64,000 nucleotides of DNA from Anoplopoma fimbria (Eukaryota > Chordata > Actinopteri > Perciformes > Anoplopomatidae), in the NCBI RefSeq assembly GCF_027596085.1, contig NC_072457.1, positions 2,074,471-2,138,470 of the forward strand. The letters run 5' to 3'. Of the stretch, positions 48,612-61,694 are shown in pieces (positions within the stretch are counted from its first letter, which is position 1; each line of letters begins with the position of its first letter). The notes beneath the pieces were generated by a model. That model saw only the letters and a program-made list of their open reading frames with translations, searched no databases and was not told where the DNA came from. The translations under genes and the position numbers were made by a program.

Positions 48612-49454
48612 TGTGGGTGAGACAAAGGGAGATAAAATAGACACTGATGAAGAACCAAATCAGGACAGTTGAAGCAGGAACCCAAAATGAATCCTCACTT
48701 AAGTCTAGCCCGATGGAACGCAGTGCATCAGGCAGATCTGCTGCTTCTAGGAGTGTTTATGGGAACATTGAGGACATTGGCAGCTTGTACTCAGATGCAG
48801 TTCTCCGTCAGATCCCCACCTGCAACAGCTCCAACTGAATAACGGACGCTGGACCAACAGTACTTTGTATACTGGTAGAAGGTCGGCCTTTTCATTTAAA
48901 CACAGTCTAATCAATTCTCAGATCTTCATTGAAAAGCATATTTCAGTTTCCCATTCAGAGTTGGACTATTATCCAGGTGGGCAGTGACGGGTAATTTCTG
49001 CACTTTCTTGCACTAAAAAGTATTCAAACCTTGTTTTGTGTCCTTCTCTTTGGTGCGCTGAGAGAAGAAAAATCAGGCCATGCTGCATTTGAGGCTTCAT
49101 GGCTAAAGCGCCGCTTTTAAAATGCAGCGTCTCTTTTATTTTGTTTTATTTAGAGCGTTGGCTAAAGAAGTGCGCCACAAACATAATCAGACTCTATGTC
49201 AGGGGTTATTTGTCCAAACGCTTTCAATATCAGAAACTGATGTGATTCACTCTCTGACAAACTGACTGAACCCTGAACATGTGCCTCATTTCACAGAGAC
49301 ATAGAATCGCCTTATTTCTTTTTCCCTGAGAAGAGGAAACACCGTTTAGCTGGCTCCATGATGGTCGACTCCATACAAGAAAGCAAGATGATGCAATCTG
49401 TTTGGCATATCACATTCCATGCTGCGTTCATACATTTCTTGCAATTGGGCTCAT

Positions 49455-49632
49455 CACTAAAGCCCGGGACCCCCACTGACTAACACTTACATCCCTCGGA
49501 CAATTTCTTACAGTTACTCACTCTTGTGCAACTTTTCTGTATTAATATATTGACACATGGCACCAATAACCAAGCAAAATTCCTTGTATGTGTAATGTAT
49601 TTAGCAATAAACAGTTTCTGATTCTGATTGTG
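49455..49632 (+). mobile_element. LINE-type 3' tail fragment ending in TGATTCTGATT
   Basis: The block GTATTAATATATTGACACAT, GGCACCAATAACC, TTCCTTGTATGTGTAATGTA, TTTAGCAATAAACAGTTTCT and TGATTCTGATT is a familiar teleost non-LTR 3' end, with an AATAAA signal and a short tandem tail. No coding part remains. Confidence 0.6.
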
Positions 49633-50202
49633 TGTCTTATCATTACTATTAATAACGTAACCATCAGTGTCCGGGTTGACCTGTTGACCTTTCTAAGAAC
49701 AGTACGTCACTCTGATTGAAACAGAAAAGACGTTTGCTGTGAAAATCCTCGTCGTGACTATTAAACCCAACACATTTGAAGTGATTTCTTGCTGAGCCCT
49801 GCTTGTGCCCGTCTGCTTTCATCCCATCAGCCCTTGTGCGTATAAATCCTATAACTCATCGTAAGTATTTTGTTCAGTGTGCAGCCCTCTCATAGCATGC
49901 GTCAGAGATTCATCTAAGAGCTTTTATCAGGGAACAGAGGCACGGTGCATTCGGCATGTTGCAGGGCTTCGGGTGCATGCTTGCAACAAGGATAACAAGG
50001 ATTACAGATGCATAAAGAACCCAGGAGACGGTGCGTTCATGGTCGGGGTATTAAGTGCATGCAAAGCTGAGTGGAGAACCAATGTGGTGATGTGACATAG
50101 GTCGCATTTCACCTGAGGCTTTGCTTCCTGACAGCTGAGAGGGGGAAAAAGAAGCATCATGCTCTGCTGTTTTAGTGATTGCAAACCTTTTCCAAAATGA
50201 TG

Positions 50203-50205
<3 letters not shown>

Positions 50206-50233
<28 letters not shown>
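50206..50233. repeat. Poly-T tract
   Basis: Twenty-eight uninterrupted T. Could be the reverse-strand A-tail of a retrocopy, but nothing recognisable precedes it on the minus strand. Confidence 0.9.
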
Positions 50234-51014
50234 ATCTCATGCCAGTGTAGCAGCTTTGAACTGAAGTTATTTTAATTGGGAAAGTGACTGCGGGGGAGAA
50301 AGGTGCAGAGAGACACAGACATGCAGGACATCTTTCGTTTTCAGAAAAAGCCAAATTTAAACTTGTAAAGCTAACAGACACTGACTTTGAGACCGGTTTG
50401 GAAGCCAAAGTAATTAAAAGCAGCTGGCAAAATGAGAGGACTTTTATTTGAACATCGCTAATGAAAGTGATGAAACAAGAGACGGGGAGCAAAAAAAAAA
50501 AAAAGAGGCGAAAACAGGAAATGGAATGATGAGGGAATTGAAGTCAAACTTTTTTAATGAAGCAGACTTGATCCACTGTTTAATCTACGGGAATCTGTCC
50601 ATGCATGATGAAACATGAGATCTAACGACTGGGAAACATTTTAAAACTTCAAAGTAAGAGTACCAGTTATGAGTGATCAAACCACCTGCGATGCCATATC
50701 AGACTGGGGGCCGTTAAGTGAGGGTCCAATGGCCCCTTCCCCACTTCCCAAAAGGGAAAGTCAGGGGGCATCACAAAGAAATTGCACGATGCATCCTCTG
50801 AATGCCTGGACCAAACGGTTACCGCGGTGAGCCATGCTGCCAGAGGGACTGAAACATGAAGAAACTAGGAGGTGGTTCTGGGAGAATTGCCGACAGATCA
50901 GGATTTCAGTTGCTTTAGCAGCTATTAGGGTCTTGCCATATGTCAGGCTGTTCTCATCCAGCATTTGTAGCAATACCTTTGGGAAATATTGCACCGTAAT
51001 TTGTAGACATCCCT

Positions 51015-51310
51015 TGAATTTGTGAGTGAAACGAAGGTCAATGTTGACTTATTCGTCACATAAATTGCGCACTTCCGTAACGGCACTTCCGTAACGGCAC
51101 TTCCGTAGTTGTTTTTCCCCAAAGTACGATCTTTTCCTCAACCTAACCAATTGGTTTTATTGCCCAAACCTAACTAAGTAGTTTCCTGTATGCATCTAAC
51201 GATCGGAAATTGACTCGTGTTGCTGGATTTTTGTAGGAAAACGCACAAAAATGAGGGGCAACTTTTTGTGAGATATCACAAGAACCATTGAATGAGGATA
51301 AATTGTATGT
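51015..51310 (+). mobile_element. Dispersed repeat family 2 copy
   Basis: Contains GGTCAATGTTGACTTATTCG, CACTTCCGTAACGG, CCTCAACCTAACCAATTGGT, CCAAACCTAACTAAGTAGTT and GAGATATCACAAGAACCATT. A 14-base unit (GCACTTCCGTAACG) is tandemly triplicated at about 51067-51107, an internal expansion not seen in the 22 kb copy. Confidence 0.7.
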
Positions 51311-52534
51311 GTCAACTAGCCAGCAAGTCCTGTTTCACCTTCGTCCATTCACAAACCTGTTGATCTAACAGTCCATAATGCTTGTTTTGAGGAAAAACAG
51401 GCAAGTTTTTAACTTAGAAACAAGCTGAAACTGTTTCAAACTTGAAATGGACTGAGCGTTCAGCGCAGAGGGAGGAGCTTCTAGTGGCTTTGGTTCATTT
51501 TAGGTCACCCAACTTTTTCTCTGCTCTTTATTCCTCTGTATTTTCCATAAACACCCCACTGTTATTCATCTTGGCCTCAAGGTTCACTGCTCCTCCTTTT
51601 CTTTTTTTCCTTTTCATTCCTTTACAGCTTCCATAATTACCCCCGTCAGCATTTTATGCTCACAATTCATGACTTCTTTTCCTCCTCTTCTCTTCTCTTT
51701 CTTTGATTCCCTTCAAGCTTCCAAAAAAACCCCCACTTTTTATCTCAGCTTTAATTTAGGTGGCTCTGTCCTCTCCTCCATCTTCCTTCCTTCACTCCTC
51801 TAGCACCTCCCTCTCTCCTCACAGCTTGACCCTGTGATTGACCCTCCACAGCTTCCATGAAAGCCTCTTCCCTCGCTTCCTCTACCCCCGAGATTCGTGA
51901 CACCTCCTCTGTTCTGTTGTTCTTCCTCCCTTTTCTAAATTTCTCTCTTTATCCACGGCTCCTTGTTTTTCTTTGGCATCAGTATCTCTTCCTTTCTTTC
52001 TTCTTCATTCGTCTCTCCTCCCATTTGGCCATCAAGAGCCGAGCTGCTATGAGACAGACAGCTACCCTTCTTTCGTGAGGTTTCTGTTGTGTCTGAAGGG
52101 TTTTGCAGTTTTGTCTGTTTTCTCCCTCATGTGAAATCCATCTGCAATAACTTTTCTGCATGGTCTACCTGGACATCACACACTTGTTGCTCTCTGTTAA
52201 CAAAAGTGCAGCTTCACTTTTCTCCATGACTTTAGCTCATAGGTACGTTTTCCTCCTCCCTCCCTCGAGGAATCGCTCGGTAGTCTGATTCTGTATGAAA
52301 AAGCCTCAGGGCTTTGAGCGTAGGTGAAGCTGACATGAATACATTCATGGGATTAGCTCATGATGGATTTTTACTGATCCTTCCTATAACAACAGATAAA
52401 GAGGTTTTTCTACCTGTCGCATGAGTGCAGATGTAGATTAGAGAATACTTGTTTAAAATACGGAGATTAGAGAATACCTGGTCAAGAAACGGAGATTGAA
52501 TTATGTATGTATGTATTTTGATTTTTCATGAAGC

Positions 52535-52625
52535 TTCCCTATCCAAACCAATTACTTGTGTTGCCTAAAACTAAGCAAGTTGTTTTGTTGTGCAAGTAAA
52601 CCTACTTTGTAAGTTTATTTGGGAA
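52535..52625 (+). mobile_element. Dispersed repeat family 2, fragment
   Basis: TCCAAACCAATTACTTGTGT and CTAAGCAAGTTGTTTTGTTG are two degenerate units of the AACCTAACCAAGTAGTTTTG motif. Flanks are not recognisable. Confidence 0.4.
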
Positions 52626-53164
52626 AGAGACACTATGCGTGGTTCAAGCAAAAACTGATAAACCGTCCCTGACTCAGAAACTGAAGCTCGGTGGGGCTCA
52701 CAGCTAGTTTGAGTTTAGAGCCACTGACCAAGCGGTGGTATTTGATGAGTTGGGAGTTAAAATGTGTTGTTTAATTAGGGCCTGGCAACCCAGATGCCAC
52801 TGCACAGATGTTTTCTGTGCCGGCTGAGCACTGTCTGCTACTGCTGAGGAGAGCCGACCGTCCAGGAATGAATGAACAGCTGCTCCTGCGGTCAAATGAG
52901 GTAGACCAGACTGGCCTTATCCCGGTTGATAAGCATGCTACCCAGGCTTGGCTGACTCTGAAAGCCACACGGCATCAATCCTGTGATGGGGATCTTTATA
53001 GAACCTCTGCTTTACGACAGTTTTCTTGGGGCTGTAACCCTGTCATCCGAGATGCTGTAAGAGGCCTGTTTCTCCCTAGCTGCATCACTCAAGAGTGTTT
53101 GTGGACATTCGGCATCTGGTTGATCGATGGGATGATGACCAAGAGTACACTTTCCCGTTCATGA

Positions 53165-53452
53165 ACGTCGCTGTTGAGTGGTGTGGTGGGCACAGCAGGG
53201 GTCGTCCTGCTCGATCTGTCCTTGGGCAAGACACTTAGCCCCAAATTGCTCCCGCAGGCTGTTCCGGCGGTGCATGAATAGGTATGCATGTTAATTAGTG
53301 TCCTGATGGGCAGGTGGCAGCTTAGTAGCCTCTGCCATCAGTGTATGAATGGGTGTTAATGGGTGAATGATGATATGTAGTGTAAAAGAGCTTTGAGTGG
53401 TTGAAAGACTAGAAAAGCGCTATACAAGTACAGATCATTACCGTTACTTGCA
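53165..53452 (+). mobile_element. Teleost interspersed repeat (SINE-like tail)
   Basis: Contains CTTGGGCAAGACACTTAGCC, ATGGGCAGGTGGCAGC, GCCATCAGTGTATGAATGGG, AGAGCTTTGAGTGGTTGAAA and AAAAGCGCTATACAAGTACA. This block order is a very widespread non-autonomous repeat in fish and usually ends in short ATTTACC-type repeats (here GATCATTACCGTTAC). I do not assign a superfamily. It lies about 340 bp before copy D of family 1. Confidence 0.7.
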
Positions 53453-53790
53453 TCATGGTTTGAGTAAGTTGTCACAGCAAAGTCTTTGGGTTTCTGCCCT
53501 CACCATTGAATAATAAAGCGATGTAGAGGATTGTACTCTCGGATCACAGTGTGTTGATCTGCTCATATCCCGCATGCTTCCTGACTGTTCAAAGTTGTTT
53601 CAAGTCTGATGTTGCAATACATGAACAACAGCTTTGCTCAAAATCAGACATAATTGGCGTGAAGTATAATTTGTTGTGATTGTGTTTGTAAGTGCCTTTA
53701 CATGCTTTAGTTCTCAGATAGAGTAGACATATGATGGGAAATCTGAAGAGTGAAAGGCCTAAGGCAAGATTTAAATGGAAGTGCAACCAC

Positions 53791-54298
53791 AGACTGATGT
53801 CACAGTGACTACGTCCACACGGTGTACACAGCCATTGGTTTGTGGATTACCGTTTTGGCCGTCGTTTTTTGCGACCAGAAGTTCCATTGAGCGCTATTTA
53901 GGCTTTGTCAGGTGACCAAAACGTCAGTATTAACTTTCATGAACTGAAAACACACTGTGAAGGGTCTGAAAGTTTTAGGTCTGAAACACCAAAACTCCCA
54001 AACCGGACAAAGCCCTGGTAGAGACCTGTCAATCACAAGTTAGCCCCGCCCTAAAGCATACCCTGCTTCATTGTCTATTTGACTCTAAATGGTACCAAAA
54101 TGAACGTCATGCTGTATTGCAGGTGACTGAATCAGACCGTCAGAAATGGTAAAAATCAAGAGAGGAGTAGATTCATTTTATCATAGATGTCTATACAGCC
54201 AGAGGACTCTCCCGCTGATGGACAGTAGAAAGGAAACAGGCTTAAGGCACTTCCTCATCGGCTCCACTTTTCAGAACCAGAGGTTGCTGCCTGGTTGC
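53791..54298 (+). mobile_element. Dispersed repeat family 1, copy D (rearranged)
   Basis: Contains TTAGCCCCGCCCTAAAGCAT, ACCCTGCTTCATTGTCTATT and TCAGAACCAGAGGTTGCTGC in the same order as copy C, with an internal deletion in the core. Its first about 30 bases (GATGTCACAGTGACTACGTC) read in the opposite orientation to the family start, so a small inversion has occurred at the 5' edge. Confidence 0.7.
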
Positions 54299-54304
54299 AA
54301 TACG

Positions 54305-57180
54305 TGGTTTGCGTCTCAGAACGCTTAAGCCACCACGGCACCATGAAAGGTTTGAAAGATGCAGTCAAAGACCACACTGGACTCCATGATTACCAGCTCT
54401 GTTCACAGACTAACCTGGCCCTCTTATCGATCCACTGGCCCTGGTGAGAAGGTCAGAGGAGGCCTAACAGGTCGAGACGTCATTCCATTTTACCTCCAAA
54501 AGACACAGTTAGGATTTGTACAGGATTAATTAATTGTCCATTACGAACTGCTAGATCAAAAATAGATCGGGGGTCAGGGGTGGACAGATGGTCTTATGAA
54601 CTCCAAGCAGCTGCTGTCTGCTCGGTTCAGGGTGGAACATGCATATTATAAACTGACTGATAACCCCAAGACCTTCAGGGCCGGTTGGGGAATTGGAGAT
54701 AAACTTGTTGGCTCTGAACTTCTGATTAACAGTTTGATTGGTTTGTTATCTGTGTGGGTTGGTATGTGAAAGGTTGTATGGATCGTGAATGTACGTGCAC
54801 TCCCTATGTGTACAACATTTTTTTTTATGATCAGGAGAAAATCATTTCTGCCTTTTCTTGGGAGTGTTGCTCAGAATTTTATATTGAACAAAGTCATTTT
54901 AAAAAGAGAAATCCTGGTCCCCTGGCTTCCTCACGCACAGCCACATGCACAGACGGCTGCTGTGGTCTGAGAGGTGTCAGGCTTAACAACGACGAGCTGT
55001 CTCTAAAAGGGAAAAGGTCGTAAGAGGAGGGAATGATGGGGAGAGGGACTGAGCGACAGGAGGAGCAGAGAAGCTGTGAAGTGGTCCTGAACATTACTTA
55101 CCCTGACACCTCTCCACTTTCCCTTTTTCCCCTCAAATCTCTTGCATGTTCTTTCTTTCTTCCTACATTTATCCTTGACTTCTGCTTTACCTGATCCTTA
55201 ATCTCCTCTAGTATTCACCCATGAATTAATTCTCTTTTCTCTTGCACTTCTTATTTTACAGCCGCCCTCCGAGGTTTGGTTTCTACTGTAAAATAAAGAA
55301 GTTCACTGTTGCAAGACACCAATAAAGAAGGCGCTACGTGAATATGTGCTGCAAATGAATTTATTCTGTGCCTGTAATTGCATTTGTGTTTGCAAGATAT
55401 ATACATATACACCGGTATACACATGTCTGAGCCGGAGTATTTGTATTACTGAACCTGTGGGTTTTTTTCTGCCTACAAAGACGTCTTTTCAAACAAGGGA
55501 AGCAAAGCCTTGTACAGGATTATAGATTTAGGCTACATGGTATCTACTTTAACCTTAAAATATGAAATGTCTATTTTAAAAAGGACTTTAAAGACAAGGA
55601 ACGTCAATTTGGGCTTTAAAAGTTGACATTTTTACAATTCAAAAATGATTCAATTAGCAAAGTAAGTTGGCTTTTCACCACATACCTCATCATGCACCAG
55701 AATAATAGGTTATACTAAAGGGTGAAGCTCTCTCTGCAGCACCATGTGACTGTTTCACTGCCATTCTAGACAAACCTTCTTGTCACAACAGATCCACACA
55801 GACTCCACAGACTCTCTCCACAACACCACCATGACACCAGACAACATATAACTGGAAACCATTGAAGGATAGCAACGCTTGAAGAACTCTTTCTTCCCGA
55901 ATGGGTGGATGGAAACGGTTCACAATGGAATCGTTAGGAGCCGTCGACATGTTACGTTTTTTGGGGCATCAAAATACTTTGCACTTTGTTTCTTACAAAG
56001 AACCAAAGCCCTTTTCTTGAAGAAAGGGGTCCAGAAACCCTTACTTATAAAGGTGTAAACCCCAGATTCACAGCTACTGGTTTCTGAGCATGTTATGTGT
56101 GGATCACATGTTCAATGTGGCTGCATTTGAATGCACAGATTGTAGATTACTCGACTAGTTGAGTCACCTTGTGGTTGTTGAGCTTAAGAAAGAATTATAA
56201 ATCATCACATTTTTGGACCATTGAAAACCTCATTATATACACACTGTGTGCTCTGTGGCTACAGTGTATTCCGGAACGTATAACTATGTGTGGTAAGTTT
56301 TTCCATCTTTCACTCTGTGTTTTGTGCATTGAAATGCCACTTGTATTTGTGGAGTCGTGCTCTTTTATTTGTGTCGCTTGTGCGTCAAGAGGCCGAGCGT
56401 GTGTGTGTGTGTGTGTGTGTGTGTGCATGAGAGTATGCATTGGTCTCTGTGTGAGTTTGTATTCCGGTACAGACCGGCTGAAGGGCTGCTGCATGCACCG
56501 CCTGAGGGGGGGTTTCTCTGTATAAACCAGGCATTGAAATGTCAGAGCACCGGGGAAGTTTTTCACCACACATCTGATTACTGGAAATATCACTGCTGAG
56601 GGTTGAGGCGGCAGCACAGTGTGAAACACCGGCCAAGGGCTATACTGATGTTTTTCTTACAATTTTACACACTTCTTGCAACTGAAATCTCTTGTATTGG
56701 CAGTCTTTTCACCTACTCAAGCCTTTTTGTTCGAATCCACTAAAACCACGACCACGCATATGTGGAGTGGTCCTAATTGTAGTTCCCTGGTGACTTGGGA
56801 TATTTAAAGGCCTGTTTGCTACAAAAGTGTCATTTCCATTCGGCAAAACCAACTACAATCAAACTTACTGCAATTGGATTCCATGTAAAAATCGCATTAC
56901 TCAGATACAAAGATATTATGTTTATGCATTTGCATAATTTTTATGTATAATCTAGACTATCTTGAATCCATTGTTTACGTCTCCACATAATATAGTACAC
57001 ATGCTTGTTCTTGTGATGGTCTTAAACTGAGGCCGTGTGTCATGTCAGAGTTAAGCTGTCTGCATGTTACAGTGAACTGCATCCAATCTGTTAGCTGTGC
57101 AATATTCTCCCCACTGTGAGAGTTTTGATAGCTACTGATATTTGAATCAGAAATGTACTTTTCCTGTAGTTTCAAGGGGT
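54305..57180. other. Non-coding stretch
   Basis: No gene recognised. Contains one GT array near 56.4 kb and scattered AT-rich sequence. The longest frames cross the GT array. Confidence 0.5.
56399..56425. repeat. (GT)n microsatellite
   Basis: About 13 GT units. Confidence 0.9.
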
Positions 57181-57184
57181 CGTA

Positions 57185-57905
57185 CTTTAACGATAATTAG
57201 GGGTTCAAGCTCCAAAAGGGCACATTTTTTGACATCTCCTACTCAGCCGTAGGTCAGATTTGTACGAAATTTTCTGTGGATCATTATCGGACCAAGTTTA
57301 TTAAAAATTGCATGAATCTTAATATTTCGTTGTTTTTTCAACCAATGAACTTCAAAACGATCAATAGCAAATCAATAGACTTAAAACCACAATCGTTGTA
57401 CCCTAAACATGCCCCTGAAAGTTTCAGTTAACACATATTAAAACTATAAATAAGAAATTCTTCGTCCAATCATTACAAAACATCGCAGGATATATTGCCC
57501 AACAATGTTGTGTCGCGTGTGTAAAACTATTTCCAAATCACTCAATATGGGGCTTCATAAATTCCAAACATGTGCATGGGACTGGCACACATTTGAACAT
57601 AAATCCATGACATTTTGTCCAAACATCACCAAACTCGCTGGATATATTGTCCACAATCTACTTTCCAAATTGACCAACAGGGGGCGACGGAATCGCCAAA
57701 GTTAAGCATGGCCTATGCACATATTTGGTTGTAAATGAATGAGCGTCTGTCCGATCATCATAAAAGCTGTTAGTTAACTTTAAGGCGGGTAGTAGAAACT
57801 GTCAAAGGTCTAGACCCCTTGCAGCTTTCAGTTTCTAACAGTCTGAGTTTGCTTGAACCCCGAAGTGGCCGCTTGCAGCTTCACTTTGGTTTTATTACTA
57901 TTTTC
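57185..57905 (+). mobile_element. Teleost interspersed repeat (TTGCAGCTTC..TTTTATTACTATT end)
   Basis: Features CATCTCCTACTCAGCCGTAG, GGTCAGATTTGTACGAAATT, CCAACAGGGGGCGACG and the end CGAAGTGGCCGCTTGCAGCT with TTTTATTACTATT. Long runs of this kind, with a degenerate TTA tail, are common in percomorph genomes. No transposase or reverse transcriptase frame is present. Borders are approximate. Confidence 0.6.
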
Positions 57906-58686
57906 AACAAATTCCATGAAAAAGCAACCAACAATGAATATATCATACTGAGAAATATGCTCTATTTCTCAGTGCCATTGAACTCGGTTGTTGTCTAAAA
58001 GCTGTTTAGAAGAGTTGCCTTAGATATCATATACCTTCATGACAACGACAAAGTAAAGTTTATTTTTTTTGGCTTGCCAGAACTGGCAAGACATGTGAAG
58101 GAATCGCCAAACACGCTGGATAAAAATCACATATGTATGAGTTGTTCTCTAGTGTATGGGAGGGTATCACTTAACAGCCTTCAAACTGGATAATTTCCAC
58201 TTTTACTTTGAAATGTGGACGATCCAAAAGAGCAAACCCCTTGATGGAACATTAGAGCATCCATGTATATTTATATCTGCCCCTCCCCGTGATCTGAAAA
58301 TGTGAGATCCCCTCAGATGTGGTCCCACCCTGTTGCTACAAGGTGTTTGCGTCTGTAAATTCTGTGTGTCTCCATGTGTGTGTGTTGCCGTTTATGTGTC
58401 CGAGGCATGCATCTTCCACAGTATACACTTACGATGTCGAGATGCAATCCTGCTTCCCAGCGACGGGGACAAATAGCAATCTCAGACTTTGTGTTTGGCA
58501 GAGATGAGTACCCGTCTAAGGGAATGCAAGATCTGAATTCCTCATTGGCTGAAGCTTTATACGGGAGCCAAGCTATCGCACCGAGCACCTTCATCACCAT
58601 GGCAATGATTCACTGCGTGTGTGTGTACGGAACGGGGCGTTAACTCCGTGACAGATGATCTTGTTTACGTTTGCATCAACACAGAG

Positions 58687-58690
<4 letters not shown>

Positions 58691-58719
<29 letters not shown>
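58691..58719. repeat. (CA)n microsatellite
   Basis: About 14 CA units, followed by a CA-rich degenerate stretch to 58795. Confidence 0.9.
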
Positions 58720-58721
<2 letters not shown>

Positions 58722-60051
58722 ATCTCACATATGCGCAAACACAGGCGTCAGCTACACACACTCAAGCTGGCACACACACCAAGCCCTCACACACAGCGAT
58801 ATGCCCCGGAGCTCTGCGAGTGAATCATAGATGGAACAGTCACAGGTTTCAAATCTAATCCTGCTAGCATGAAATCTTCAAAGTCAACCCGCTGCTGAGA
58901 GTACGAGCAAATGGCTCAGGTAAAGACACTGCCTGAGGCTACAGGTGGACAGTTCTCCAAATTCATTCATACCGACAGTGAATGAGGGTAATTCTTATAT
59001 TCATAACCGACCATTACACTGCGCAAAGGGCATTTCACTCGGCTGGTTCATAATTTATCTTGTGAGCTAAATACTGCAGCAAAAAAATCTCTCCTCGGGG
59101 GGATCAATTACACAACCCAAAGCAGGGCTGGAAATTAAATCAGCTGCAGTTCAGGGTGAATTGTTCTACAGAAGCAAACCTCGAAGGTATCTAAAAAGCA
59201 AACCATGGGTACGATCAGTGCTGAACAAATGTTGGCTGTAAAGGTGACAAGACCTGTGACCTTCAGTTAAAGGACTCTGCTGAGACCCAATCCCAGTGTC
59301 CCCCTGAAGCCTTACACCCTGAACCCTCAGGGACTTAACTGACGTCACCTGGTAAATTGTTGAGCGTGAGAGACTGGGAGGGCTTGAATGAGAGAGCACT
59401 TTGCTGTGACATCACATTTCCATGACAACATCTGTACTGTAATTGTGGATATTTTTTTTAAATACTTTTTACTCCCCTGTTTGAACGTCTTCCAGGCTTT
59501 TGCTTCCGAAGACGAAAGGAAAGAGTCAAAAAATCTATTTACTCGTTTTTTTCAAAACAACATTGAATGTTTGATGAATAAAACAGTTGTGTAATATACT
59601 TATGTTCCATTTTTAATCCTTAATGTTTTTGGGTAAATGTAATATGCCAAGCTGAACAGCCGTGTGTCGTCACATTGCTATGAATTGTGGGTAATTCCCT
59701 TAGGCAATTTTTTTTGCCGAAATGCAGACTTACCCAAAGTGTTCATAAAGGGCTCAAAATGTCTCCGAGACAGCCGTCAAACACCCGGCTCTTTGACAAC
59801 AGAACTAAACCCTCATGGACTTTCCATCATGGACAGAGTCTGTGAGTCCGTGAGTGTGGAGATCAGGATCGGGTCTAGTTCATCCGGCTGCACATTTCAT
59901 CACGAGCGTTAAACTGAATCACTTTGCCGTTTCTCTCTCGCTCTATCAGAGAGCTCAGGTGAGGCTGTTATGAAGCTGTCACACTAGAAAGAGAAAACCC
60001 AATAAGCAGCCCATCAATAATCCAAGCGCTCCAAGGATAGAGGACGGTGTT

Positions 60052-60080
60052 GAATATTCATGCCGGCGTAATGAATATTC
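60052..60080. promoter_or_regulatory. Perfect inverted repeat GAATATTCAT with 9-base spacer
   Basis: GAATATTCAT (60052-60061) and ATGAATATTC (60071-60080) are exact reverse complements around GCCGGCGTA. Each arm fits the POU-class (Pit-1/Brn-2-like) consensus ATGNATAWW. The surrounding 150 bases are free of recognisable repeats. Binding is inferred, not shown. Confidence 0.3.
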
Positions 60081-61424
60081 TCTGAGCGATAAGCAGACAG
60101 CGGCTCATTAACAGGCATCGAAATCACAACGAAGCCTCGTCAACGAAGACAGACAAAAAGACACGACAGTGGCAATGGGGAGCTGCCAAACACTGCAGCA
60201 ACTTTTTGTCACTTTGGGTTCTGTGCTATGGAATTTTGAAAGCAATGTCTACATGGTTTGCAAATTTCATACAGGACAAAAAAAACACTTCGTTTGCATA
60301 ATACTAAAGTTTCCAAATGAGATGCAGCTCCAGAGGTAAACTTCCTCCTTGTTGCTCGGGACAGACGGGACTCTCGGGTGCTAAACAGAAAGATAACAAA
60401 TATGTTTCCCTGTAACTAAAGCACAGACCAGCCCGTAATGGTTCTCTCATCGTTGTCATGTCCTTTGTGATGGTGCTCTGGTGTTGCCATTGGTGAAATA
60501 CACAGCAGTATGAGCATCATTCCAGTCCGCTGTTCATTTTGGTTTTGATAGGCTCTTCAAGCAAATGTAACTGCCGGCTTTTGGATATTATTAGAAGACA
60601 TTATGAAGAGCGCCGCAGCTGATTTAACCAAGTATCACGATAGCTGGTTTCAATGCTGCTATTGCATATGAATGGCTGTGTTTCCAGCTGCCTAAATGAG
60701 CCCCCCCTCAACAAAACAAAGTTCCAGTGCTTTGACATTTTACAAAATCTAATACTAGTGGCAGCAGCTCTGTTTTTTAAATAAAAAGGTCCTTTCTTTT
60801 CTGCACAAAAGTCTGGGAAAGTGCATCGCTGTGTATATTTTGATTTGCCGTGATGTATTAAATCCATGGCAAAAAGCCAAAGCTGCCACCATAAGTGGTG
60901 GTCGTATTGATCCACATTGTTTTCCACTGTGAATATAGTGAGCTTTGAAGAACACTGATATCAACAATGGATAACAATAAGGCGTTGTTCGCTCTGATGC
61001 TATTTCATAGAATAACAGTCAATACACAAAGGGTTTGTATAAATTGGAGTCATTTTTACCAATGCTGCCTTTTCTGTGTTCTACAAGGAGATTGACTGGG
61101 CCCACTTCCCTATTCAACATATACCAATAAATGACCTTTTGCCATTACGAACAAATGCAGATTATACCACAATGTATTGTGCTGCTTACATTGCTAATAC
61201 ATCTAACAAGGTTTATCTAAATAATGTTGTCCTTTTCCAAAAATGTATTTCTGTTAATACAATGAAACTATTTGCTTCCTCCACATGTGTTGGGAGAGTG
61301 TACTCAGCTAATAAGAAGTACAACATGCATGACTCAGTCGTTCTCTCATTTAGCTACCCGGCACCTCTCTAATGTTGACAATCCAATAAAAGGCGTCAAA
61401 CATCCCGATTAGAATCACCACCAT

Positions 61425-61690
61425 GTGACTGTATGCCTCTGCCAATCAGGGTGAAGTTTACATCCATGTCTGTTTCAACTGTCATCGCATCATTTGTGTT
61501 AAAAATCATGATTTGTGAGGTCACAGTGACCCTTCATCTTTGACCACCAAAACCCAAACAGTCCATGTGAATGTTAATGCCAAATGTGAACTAAATTCCC
61601 GACAAGTATTCCTGTGATACCGTGTTCACGAGAACGGATCTGACAACAAGATAACGTGATGCCTCCGGTCACTGCTGTCAACAATGACTG
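61425..61690 (+). mobile_element. Teleost interspersed repeat (CCTCTGCC..TGATGCCTCCGG type)
   Basis: Contains TGCCTCTGCCAATCAGGGTG, AGTGACCCTTCATCTTTGAC, CACCAAAA, CAAATGTGAACTAAATTCCC, ACCGTGTTCACGAGAACGGA and ATAACGTGATGCCTCCGGTC. The order matches a short repeat that is very abundant in fish. No open frame. Confidence 0.6.
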
Positions 61691-61694
61691 AAAC

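Larger units (their letters stand above)
57910..61420. other. Non-coding stretch
   Basis: No gene recognised. Contains the CA array at 58.7 kb and the POU-like inverted repeat at 60.05 kb. The frame at 61076-61372 (98 codons) has no recognisable domain. Confidence 0.5.

Noticed and set aside
52808..53164. 118-codon plus-strand frame just before the SINE-like repeat
   Set aside because: No similarity I can recognise, and no splice sites or conserved motif.
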